A stretch of 62,000 nucleotides of DNA from Symbiodinium natans. Taxonomy: Eukaryota > Sar > Dinophyceae > Suessiales > Symbiodiniaceae. The notes below the pieces were generated by a model. The model was not told where the DNA came from. It worked only from the letters and a program-made list of their open reading frames with translations, and made no database searches. The stretch lies in assembly GCA_905221605.1 (NCBI GenBank), contig CAJNDS010002192.1, positions 137,501 to 199,500 of the forward strand, read 5' to 3'. Within the stretch, counting starts at the first letter, position 1; the number at the start of each line of letters is the position of its first letter. This document shows positions 12,543 through 18,776 of this stretch, in pieces. The translations under genes and the position numbers were made by a program.

Positions 12543-13228
12543 CGATGTGACAAAAGATGTTCGTGCCTCGTGTCGTAGACGGACTGCACCAGGTCGGGGA
12601 TGGCTTTGCGCTCGATGTAGATCCTTCACTTTCTCTGTAAGGCTCGTCGGAGAGCTCGTTTTTGAGGAGGGGGAGCTTAGGGCCTCGGGGAGGTAGGGTT
12701 TTTTGTTGCGAGCTACGTGGAAATCCGCACTGGTCAAAGTCGTCCGCGTTTGCTCTTCCATCGAAGGTGTGGGCAAAGTTTAGGGAAGAGTGCTGAAAGT
12801 TTCCCTGTTTCAGGGGAGAAGGCACGGACTGCTGCAATCTAAACTTCCCCAGTCAAATGTCGGGATTCTGACATGCACGACCCGAATCCCAAAACTACAA
12901 GGCTACAAACCCCAAGAGCCCACCGCTGAATTGGAACAGATGTTCTCGTACGGCCAGGTGCCGATGATGATATCCCCAACACGCAACGTCTCGACAGAAA
13001 AGGTCAGGGAGGAGGACTCCCGCAAGATCTCCTCAGGGGCAGGCTGGGGAGATCTGACATCGGTCTGCGAGAGAATTCCCTCAAATTTGTTGGGCTCTCG
13101 GATGCGCCCCCGAAAGCTTTAGAGGCTGATTGTCACACGATTTCACTTTTGCTGAAGGTCCGAGGTGCGATGAGCTTCTTCTCCCTGCTGTCCACCCGCA
13201 CTACGACCGGCTGGTGCGGATCGATCTC
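1733..13228 (-). CDS. ERCC4-family (XPF/MUS81-type) endonuclease with HhH motifs, many exons
   Basis: A split minus-strand gene. The ERCC4 nuclease is spread over small exons: VVVRVDSREKKLI (13152-13228), ESSLTFSVETLRVGDIIIG (12955-13043), IYIERKAIPDLVQS with the family's catalytic ERKxxxD (12567-12623), LHNQLGNKLYHTDYE (12413-12460), RAVVVLEGRFERL (about 12138-12186), then QISVLRAYDMAGTAEII (about 10916-11008). Several HhH exons follow: LVSQLRCIRGVS (9301-9366), LKGVSAAVAAALAQHFG (5971-6053), LRAVKGIGPTAANRLSDLL (3388-3490), LGLPGMGAVPLRLVESF (3138-3235). Nuclease joins fit in frame with AG|G acceptors and GC/GT donors. Such enzymes cut branched DNA in repair and recombination. I cannot tell XPF, MUS81/EME1 and FANCM/Hef types apart, and the more distal HhH exons might belong to a second gene. 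The true 5' exon and stop codon are not identified. Confidence 0.72.
1827..1955. repeat. Telomere-like array, TTTAGGG
   Basis: Right flank of the 1733-1813 exon; a few TTTCGGG and GCTTAGG variants. Confidence 0.9.
2085..2475. repeat. Degenerate telomere-like repeats changing orientation
   Basis: TTTAGGG/TTCAGGG units to about 2255, then CCCTAAAA and CCCTGAAA units from 2365; the orientation switches at about 2260-2360. 2590-3040 to the right is unique sequence without a supported gene. Confidence 0.8.
2500..2557 (-). CDS. Possible exon ALLSSPVAADPAGRAMAPLN
   Basis: Starts after CTTCAG|G. An open Ala/Pro-rich segment to the right of a CCCTAAA-type array. No family recognised. Confidence 0.4.
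3046..3138. repeat. Telomere-like array, CCCTAAA
   Basis: Regular 7-bp units abutting the fourth HhH exon. Confidence 0.92.
3138..3235 (-). CDS. HhH exon 4 (LGLPGMGAVPLRLVESF)
   Basis: Encodes LHALGLPGMGAVPLRLVESF then PSEAALAKAPRTK, another HhH with G-M-G hairpin and a following helix. A CCCTAAA array adjoins its left end. Confidence 0.62.
3388..3490 (-). CDS. HhH exon 3 (LRAVKGIGPTAANRLSDLL)
   Basis: Encodes SLGKASREARALRAR and then a textbook HhH with the G-I-G hairpin. A TTTAGGG array sits directly to its right. Confidence 0.65.
4165..4262. repeat. Telomere-like array, CCCTAAA with variants
   Basis: Left flank of the 4265-4355 segment. 3515-4160 before it holds unique sequence, including a GC-rich stretch at 3960-4060, with no supported gene. 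Confidence 0.88.
4265..4355 (-). CDS. Probable exon AADPAAVLEAAIPVKQGPRL
   Basis: Follows CGATCAG|G and stays open to the array edge, ending in a basic VQKRPRRRM. It is bounded by CCCTAAA on the left and TTTAGGG/TTTTAGGG on the right. Possibly a linker exon of the HhH gene. Confidence 0.5.
4402..4718. repeat. Octamer array TTTTAGGG
   Basis: About 38 copies of an 8-bp unit, with sub-blocks of TGTTAGGG and TCTTAGGG. The period is 8, not 7, so it is not a direct telomerase product. 4720-5125 to the right shows no gene. Confidence 0.92.
5128..5337. repeat. Telomere-like array, CCCTAAA
   Basis: About 29 units, beginning with CCCTGAA variants. 5425-5965 to the right of the following exon candidate has no supported gene. 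Confidence 0.92.
5347..5405 (-). CDS. Possible exon RSVHRESPSKTKGEDAWK
   Basis: An open, charged segment ending TGGAAG before GTCCCT, immediately right of a CCCTAAA array. No family recognised. Confidence 0.4.
5971..6053 (-). CDS. HhH exon 2 (LKGVSAAVAAALAQHFG)
   Basis: Acceptor CCCAG|G at 6054/6053. Encodes GLKGVSAAVAAALAQHFGTA then HAMQLGE, a clear HhH: G-V-S hairpin, Ala-rich helix, H-F-G turn. Confidence 0.65.
6070..7390. other. Unique intron-like sequence, no gene recognised
   Basis: 1.3 kb without telomere-like arrays. Overlapping plus-strand ORFs of 160-240 codons in several frames have no recognisable motif and mixed composition, so I do not call them genes. Confidence 0.5.
7393..7620. 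repeat. Two TTTAGGG arrays with a short open segment between
   Basis: Arrays at 7393-7450 and 7576-7620. The 7455-7570 spacer is open on the minus strand (CKLRRLCLPKRILCNLDC) but lacks clear splice signals. Confidence 0.7.
7929..8092. repeat. Telomere-like array, CCCTAAA
   Basis: About 23 units with CCCTAGA and CCCTGAA variants at the two ends. Confidence 0.92.
8836..8925. repeat. Hexamer minisatellite ACCAGC/GCCAGC
   Basis: A low-complexity repeat that forms a Ser/Thr/Ala-rich ORF on the plus strand (8634-9131). I regard that ORF as a by-product of the repeat. 8095-8835 shows no gene. Confidence 0.75.
9246..9278. repeat. Short telomere-like array, CCCTAAA
   Basis: About five units, left flank of HhH exon 1. 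Confidence 0.85.
9301..9366 (-). CDS. HhH exon 1 (LVSQLRCIRGVS)
   Basis: Encodes ILAKDALVSQLRCIRGVSQ, ending GTCGCAG before a GC donor (9300-9299). The L..L..I.GVS pattern begins a helix-hairpin-helix as in MUS81/XPF C-termini. Confidence 0.6.
9382..9460. repeat. Telomere-like array, TTTAGGG
   Basis: About eleven units, right flank of HhH exon 1. 9900-10650 further right is unique with one short TTTAGGG run at 10074-10112. Confidence 0.88.
9775..9885 (-). CDS. Possible coding segment HAVLTLGSLQDKPFRPRRGE
   Basis: Two minus frames are open here, so frame choice is uncertain. One reads WDHAVLTLGSLQDKPFRPRR. It lies between nuclease and HhH exons and could be a linker exon. Confidence 0.4.
10659..10823. 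repeat. Telomere-like array, TTTTCGGG to TTTAGGG
   Basis: Begins with TTTTCGGG/TTTCGGG units and becomes regular TTTAGGG. A C-tract (about 10850-10864) follows. Confidence 0.9.
10916..11008 (-). CDS. ERCC4-gene exon: VLRAYDMAGTAE
   Basis: Acceptor CTCAG near 11009. Encodes LCVRDQISVLRAYDMAGTAE then IIGVLAEDDS, like the end of the ERCC4 nuclease fold (V-L-R-T/S-x-D...T-A...L). Its flanking arrays are oriented opposite to most exons. Confidence 0.6.
11040..11172. repeat. Telomere-like array, CCCTAAA/CCCGAAA
   Basis: CCCTAAA alternating with CCCGAAA, a dimeric 14-bp pattern. 11420-12120 further right has no array and no recognised gene. Confidence 0.9.
11170..11215 (-). CDS. Possible exon RDRREKFEGSP
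   Basis: A short open segment after TTTAAG|G, encoding RDRREKFEGSP, next to a CCCTAAA array on its left. Too short to judge alone; its position fits the ERCC4 gene. Confidence 0.35.
11347..11412 (-). CDS. Probable exon MDADAAQRLYQRKRRLAVATM
   Basis: AG|G acceptor at 11413/11412 and GTAAGG donor at 11346. The third frame is open and basic (DADAAQRLYQRKRRLAVATM). It falls between nuclease exons of the ERCC4 gene; it could instead be a first exon, since it contains an ATG. Confidence 0.55.
12138..12186 (-). CDS. ERCC4 nuclease exon: VVVLEGRF strand
   Basis: Acceptor CGCAG|G at 12187/12186. Encodes FRAVVVLEGRFERLSQ, matching the beta-strand after the ERK helix in ERCC4 nucleases. It ends at about 12138 (possible GA donor) or extends to about 12123. 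Confidence 0.62.
12413..12460 (-). CDS. ERCC4 nuclease exon: LHNQLGNKLY
   Basis: A 48-bp exon just left of a (TC)n tract, which in the transcript is a GA tract ending ACAG|G. It joins the ERK exon in frame (Arg codon AG+G) and encodes LHNQLGNKLYHTDYE. GT donor at 12412. Confidence 0.72.
12466..12540. repeat. (TC)n microsatellite inside an ERCC4-gene intron
   Basis: A 75-bp TC-rich tract. In the transcript it is a purine (GA) tract directly upstream of the 12413-12460 exon acceptor, where a pyrimidine tract would normally be expected. Confidence 0.9.
12567..12623 (-). CDS. ERCC4 nuclease exon: ERKxxxD motif
   Basis: A 57-bp exon, AG|G acceptor and GC donor. Encodes IYIERKAIPDLVQSVYDT, the diagnostic catalytic motif of XPF/MUS81-family nucleases. 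Confidence 0.8.
12955..13043 (-). CDS. ERCC4 nuclease exon: VGD motif
   Basis: Encodes PAPEEILRESSLTFSVETLR followed by VGDIIIGT. It ends CACCTG before a GC donor (12954-12953), in phase with the next exon to give T-W-I-Y-I-E-R-K. Confidence 0.75.
13152..13228 (-). CDS. ERCC4 nuclease exon: VDSREK motif
   Basis: Acceptor AG|G at 13229/13228. Encodes EIDPHQPVVVRVDSREKKLI, matching the V-D-x-R-E metal-binding motif of ERCC4 nucleases. The 3' end near 13152 is approximate. Confidence 0.72.
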
Positions 13229-13499
13229 CTCAGCAGCAAGACAGCCGAGATCACTCACAAAGCCTGAACCCCTAAAGTGTCGCCACACCCTCAGCGCACT
13301 CTTGCACTCTCAGAGACCACGTTCTTGCCCCCAAGGTGCAGGAACTTCTCTGCTGGGCTCCTCTCTGGGTGTGCCCTCGCCAGACCTGACAGTCAGGGGG
13401 GTCAGCTGTCTCGCGAGCTTGAAGGAAGTTGGGGTGGGGGGGGGCTGCTTGGGAGGCCCCCGGTTACCCAAAAACCCACAGAAGCCGGGCCTTTGCTGC

Positions 13500-13556
13500 A
13501 GGGCCAAGTAGTGCGCCCAGCTGCGCATCTTCCGCGACCACTTGCCTTCGTCTACG
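13500..13556 (-). CDS. Possible exon EGKWSRKMRSWAHYLALQ
   Basis: Open between TAG|A near 13556 and CTGCAG near 13500. It reads as coding and lies upstream of the first ERCC4 nuclease exon, so it might be part of that gene. Confidence 0.42.
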
Positions 13557-13559
13557 GGC

Positions 13560-16500
13560 CCCCCTTAGGGCGCCTCTAGGGGCCCCCCAAGGGCCGAATC
13601 GCCGCGATGGCGGGGGTGCCGGGTGCATCAGCAACTAGACTTAGGGCTGGCGCCTCCCGAAGCCAACATGGCGCCTGAACCCTCCTTCAGGGTTTAGGGT
13701 TTAGGGGGGCTTAGGGGGGGGGGCTTAGGGGCTTTAGGGTTTTGGCCCCTCAAAACACCCAAGAGCCCTCGCATCATCAGTTTCCGCACGACAAAGGCGA
13801 AGGCTAACAAAAGTTGGTGAGCACTCTTTGCTTTTGCGGTGGGCATGCCAAAGATTATCTGGGGGCGGGCATTCCAGGGACCACTCTCCAGTTTTATTTG
13901 AGGTCATGAACAAAAAGAAGTCAAAAAAACCTCCATGCCCCCCCCCCCCCCCCCCCCCAACCCCCAAACCCCAACCCCCCAACCCCAACCCCAAACCCAA
14001 CCTCCGGACCCCAAACCCCACCCCCCCGCCCACCCCCCCCCCTTCGTTCGAAGGAGCCCTGTGTGCCGGCGTCTCGGAGGTGCTGTGCAAAAGCCGAGCT
14101 CGCTGCGCCCAGGGCCTCGGAACTGGGAGGGTTCATTTGGGGGTTTTCCAAGAACAGGGCTAACCCAGAATAGACCCCAAACTAGTATAACACCCAGAAT
14201 ATACCCCAAACTAGTACAAAACCCATCATATCCCCCAAACTCGTATAAAACCCACAATATACCCCAAACTAGGGTAATCCTTATTCCAGGAACCCCAAAC
14301 GGGTACCCCGATTTTCGGAAATCCACATCTAGCCGGAGTTTAGGGCTCTCTTCTTCGTGGGCCTTGCGGTGGCTATAGGGGGCTTGGGGCATTTCTTGGA
14401 GTCAGCCAGCAGTTGCCCTGAAAAACCATCTACATCCAGCTGCATCTATCACTCCGAATCGTCTTGGGAATCTCGAATCTTTGTCAAGAGATAGGGCTCC
14501 ACCCTACTCTATCAAGCAAGACTTGGCGGCACTGCGCAGAAGGCAAAATCCTAAGCCTCTTTGCATGAAGATTTAACATCCCAAAGCGCCAGCAGCACGT
14601 CCGTGTCGGTAAGCGTGGACGTGAACTGTATACATTCTCCTCGGATTGCAGGCAACTTGGTTTCCAGGCGTGCAGAGTTCTCTGCTTGCGAGCCCTAGGA
14701 ATCTCAGTCGAACCCCCGAAACCCAAAAACCGGAGACCCAGGACTAAATTGTTCGATGTTCACGAAAGTGTGTCTTTAAAACAACGGCTGCGCCGTCACG
14801 GCTACAGAATGGAGGTGAGACTCACAAGCCCCGCTCTGAAATCCTCGGGTTCAACACATCGCTGTCTCAGAGCTCCAAACCCTGAAGCCCCGACCTGACA
14901 ATCCTGAAGCCTCAAGTACCCTGGAAGTCTTGGCCCAAACCCCTAATACCATAAGGCTCCTAAATCACAAGCCCGATGTCTGCTGCCACCTGTAGGGTCC
15001 AAGCTCTAGAAAGGGGGCCCTAAACTGGAGTAAGACTCCCCAGGGGCTGAGGCAAATGGGCCCTGAACAATTAGAGTAAGGCTTGGAGGGCTATTCCCGT
15101 ATGGTTTTAAGGGGACCGCAAGGGAATACGACTAGCAATGATTCCGACCCCTTTTGTAGGCGAAGGGGCCATTCTTCTTGGAGATCTGAAAGCTTTGGGA
15201 CGACAGGCGCCGTCGTCCCAGCAGCGTCGCGGTACTCCCAAGGCGAACTCTTGGCTGCATGTGGCTCCCAGGGACTCCAATACCCCTTGAGTAAGGATAG
15301 ATTCCTCAGGGGATTTAGGCTTTCGGGTTACTTGTTCAGCCCTCTTCCGGCACCAAACCCGTCCCTCTACCCCTGCGCTCTGCCACTGCACTTCTGAAAA
15401 GCCACCCTCCTGGAGCTCAGGGCCCCCTCCAAACCTGACGTGCTAAACCCAAGGTCCTGCCACACCGCCGCGCAGCACTGCGCAGGAGGATCGCTGGCAT
15501 GACCGCGATCAACACATCAGCAGAGCTCTAAAGCTCAAGGGATCATGTGGGCACGTGATGTCGGGTCTGCCACTTCATCTACTGGCCTGGGGTTTGTCAT
15601 TGAGAGTTGATGGGTGTCGAGGATGTCGGCGTGTGGTGGGTTAAAGGATTTAGGCTTGACATCATGCTTGCAGATCTCAAAACCATACACTTCTTGGGAA
15701 GTAGCAGGTCAAACACTGGGAGCCTGTCGGGGTTGAGTTTGGGTGTGGGGACTCTATTGGCTCGAGCGTCCAAGGAAGGCTGCAAGAAAACTCAAAGACC
15801 ACTCACAATCACCGGAGACAGCTTAGGGTTTTGGGATTAGGGTTTCGGGTTTACTGAGAGGCTAAGCTGTGAACCTGTCACGATGGAAGCAGGTTTAGAA
15901 GGTCACTGTCATCATGGTGGAAAAGGACGCGTTCACACGACTATCACACTTATCACCAGAGCGCCTCTCTTGAGGCCCAGCAACCCCACATTCCAGCACT
16001 CTGACGAACTCTCACGGAACAACCCCTAAACTTCCTCAACCCTCAAAACCCTCTAAACCCGGGATACCTTGAAACACGCCGGCTCTTTTGGGCCGAAACC
16101 CAAAATTACTCTACCGTCGCCGGGCTGTCTTGCAAACTTAGGGCTACAGCGGCGACAGCGCAGTGGCAGCCTGAAATTCAGCTCCCTCGCGAGATCGAAC
16201 CTGAGCTGCAACCGGAGCTTGAAGAGCACGGGCAGGCTGAAGCTTTTTGGAGAAAAGGGCTCAGTAGGGGGGCCTCGGGAGCTTGAGGGTGCGGGCACGC
16301 ACGGGCAGCTGCGTGTGCTGCATGGGGGGGGTTTCCGGGGTTCGCATAGTTGCGCGACATGGCGAGGTTTCAGGCCAAGCGGGCGATAGGTTTCGGAGTC
16401 AGGAATTGGTAAGAGATCCTCGGTGTTTTCTAGGTCGTGTTGTCCGCCTTTCGACCTTTGCAAGGACGGAAAAGACATCTTAAAGCAGACGGTCAGCATT

Positions 16501-17300
16501 GGAGTCATTGTCTAGCTGCTATTGCCCAGCTTTCCTGAATGCGTGCACAAAAGTGCTTCGGACCTCAAAGATCTTTCCGTCTCTGTAGATCTTCCTACAC
16601 CTCTGTGGATTTAACGGTCTGCGAATCAACTGTCTTTCGCATTCACAGTGCGTATAAAGGATCTTTCGTTCCTATCTCAGGACGAAAGGATTCAAGGCTA
16701 CATACACTCCTCGACCCGACTTAACACTCCTGAGGATTCTGCGTAACAGCAGCCACCCTGCCATCATGTTTCATGAAGTATTGCTTCGGGGCTTAGGCAA
16801 GTTAGGGTAGTTGCCTTGCTAAATCAAACTTTCCTGCTTACTGAACTCGCTGGCTGTCTGGTTTGCGCGTCACGCAGGGGAGCTCAGGGTTTAGGGGTAA
16901 TGAGAGAGGGTGTCGGGTTTCAGTGGGTAAGGTTTAGGGTCTTGCCGTTGGCATCGCATCGTGTGCGTACTTCTGAGTCCTCTTGGGACGCTGCGAAGTA
17001 AGTTAGTTTCGATGCCGGAGGGAGGGGGGGGCGGGGGGCGGGGCAGCCCAAACAGAATGATTGGAAGATCAAATGGACAGCTGCAGATGCGATGCCCCAA
17101 AAACGAGAAGTACACCATGCAGGTGCGTGCTTGACGACATGCCAGAAATGACCCTCTGTGCTGCATTCCAACCCTTCATACCTCAAAAAAGAACACAAAG
17201 GCAGGTTCGCCGAAGGGGTTGGTACAATTACAGCGTTTGGTGAGTCTCTTGGGATTCGTGCGAGTTGCATGATGAAGGCACCGCTTCGGAATTCGTGCGG
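13560..17300. other. Long stretch with few arrays and no recognised gene
   Basis: Contains short homopolymer C and G tracts (13937-13960 and near 17025-17045), a degenerate tandem of CCCCAAACTAGTATAAAACCC (about 14168-14280) and scattered single TTTAGGG units. Some ORFs of 60-150 codons occur on both strands but none shows a motif. Confidence 0.5.
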
Positions 17301-17392
17301 TTAGGGTTTAGGGTTTAGGGTTTAGGGTTTAGGGCTTAGGGTTCAGGGTTTAGGGCTCAGGGTTCAGGGCTCAGGGTTTAGGGTTCAGGGAT
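17301..17392. repeat. Telomere-like array, TTTAGGG with GGGCTCA variants
   Basis: Thirteen or so units, degenerate toward the right end. Confidence 0.88.
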
Positions 17393-17599
17393 GTAGAGAA
17401 GGGGGATCCGGGGGTTGAAGGTTCCTAGGCCATTGAACCTGAGAACCTCCCTCTCTCGGGGTTCTACCTTGGACCCTTAAGGTTGTACCCTTGGGTTTTT
17501 GGGGTCCCTTTTTCAGGATCCCTAAGGGAATATACGGGCCATATTGGGAGTACATTCAGGGGAACCTTTAGGGGTCCACCCTTAGGGGTACGAGTCTGA

Positions 17600-17645
17600 A
17601 TCCCTTGACCCTTCTTGAACCGAGCCACTCCTCCAGCGATTCCAT
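17600..17645 (-). CDS. Possible first exon MESLEEWLGSRR
   Basis: ATG at 17645 begins MESLEEWLGSRRVKG. It could be an N-terminal exon of a minus-strand gene further left. No splice donor is certain. Confidence 0.3.
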
Positions 17646-17726
17646 CGGGCGCGGCCAAGCCCGCTCAACAATCGGGAATCAGCGATCTAGGCTCAAGAGT
17701 AGCCACCCTTGATTGGCTTTGGGAAC

Positions 17727-17806
17727 CTAACCCTAAACCCTAAACCCTAAACCCTAAACCCTAAACCCTAAACCCTAAACCCTAAACCCTTAACCCTAAC
17801 CTTAAA
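17727..17806. repeat. Telomere-like array, CCCTAAA
   Basis: About eleven units. 17810-18470 to its right is unique; one plus ORF (18019-18522) has no motif. Confidence 0.9.
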
Positions 17807-18470
17807 ATGAGGGCCCACTCTGGGTGCTAGTGAGTGTCCTCGCGTTAGCTAAGGTTCAGGGCCATGGTCATGGAAAGCTAAACCCGAAGCCATGCCTTTC
17901 GCGGGTACCACTGCTTGGAGGTTCATGGTACTTAGTAACCCAATTATAACCCTATTAGGGTACTTCAGGGGCTTATGACCCTATAGGGTTTACAGGTTTC
18001 GGGCTTAAGGTATAGGCATTGTATAAGTGGGTTCAGACTACACTTACAATTGCTTATAAGTACCTCCAAGTGGAGGAGACTGGAGACAGAAGCTTCGAGC
18101 ACGGCGCGGCCCTCCTCCAGTTTGGAACTGCTGGTACTTTCTCAGTCGTTGCTTGCAAATTTTCAGCGGGTGTCACTATGAGGCCCAAACCCAATATTCT
18201 AACGCACTTTGCGAAAGATACCTTACATCAGCACAATCAATGCACTTTTTGCACTGTGGCGTGTGAGAACTCGGAGAAGCCGTGCCCGTCCACACAGCAA
18301 GAGGGGAAGAAGCTGGGCAGCTGTGTATACTTGTCGGGTTTCGGGTTTCAGGGTTCTAGGGTTTACCTTTTGGGGAATCAAGTCATAAGCGAAACCCCAC
18401 ACCCCAAAAGCCCCCCTTTAAGTAAGAACTACCCACATGACACTTGGGCGCGGAGCGGTTCCATTGACCT

Positions 18471-18520
18471 GCAAGCTGCGCAGCTCCCGTTGGAGATTGC
18501 ACTGACGCTGACATCAGCTT
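18471..18520 (-). CDS. Possible exon RQCNLQRELRSLQ
   Basis: A coiled-coil-like segment between TCAG and CAG|GTCAAT on the minus strand. Not linked to a recognised gene; a second open segment of similar type (SSKLEEGRAVLEASVSS) lies near 18095-18150. Confidence 0.38.
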
Positions 18521-18603
18521 AAAGTGTGGGCCGAGCTCAGCTCAGTGGGGCAGGCCGGGCGCCAAGATCCGAAGAGCTACCGAGTTCTGTTTTCTGGGCT
18601 TTC

Positions 18604-18650
18604 CTAAACCCTAAACCCTAAACCCTAAACCCTAAACCTAAACCCTAAAC
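18604..18650. repeat. Telomere-like array, CCCTAAA, at the TenA stop
   Basis: Seven units; its right end overlaps the TenA stop codon. Confidence 0.9.
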
Positions 18651-18776
18651 ATCCTCATCTTCAAGAGCAAAGGCATTCTCGAAGAAGTCCTCTTCCAGCT
18701 GGACGGCTTGAAGAAACCGCTTTTGGCACCGCTCCCGGCCCGCCGCGTCCAGTCGCTCGCCCTCGTTGTCCAGGAG
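18645..18776 (-). CDS. TenA exon 6 with stop codon
   Basis: Encodes the C-terminal helices (LLDNEGERLDAAGRERCQKR, then LEEDFFENAFALEDEDV). The TAG stop (18647-18645) is formed by GTT TAG at the start of the adjoining telomere-like array. Confidence 0.7.
   Translation of the reverse strand, partial: LLDNEGERLDAAGRERCQKRFLQAVQLEEDFFENAFALEDEDV

Noticed and set aside
12339-12837. Minus ORFs of about 150 codons with long RE/ER runs
   Set aside because: They read through the TC microsatellite in an intron of the ERCC4 gene; only the short exon parts are supported.
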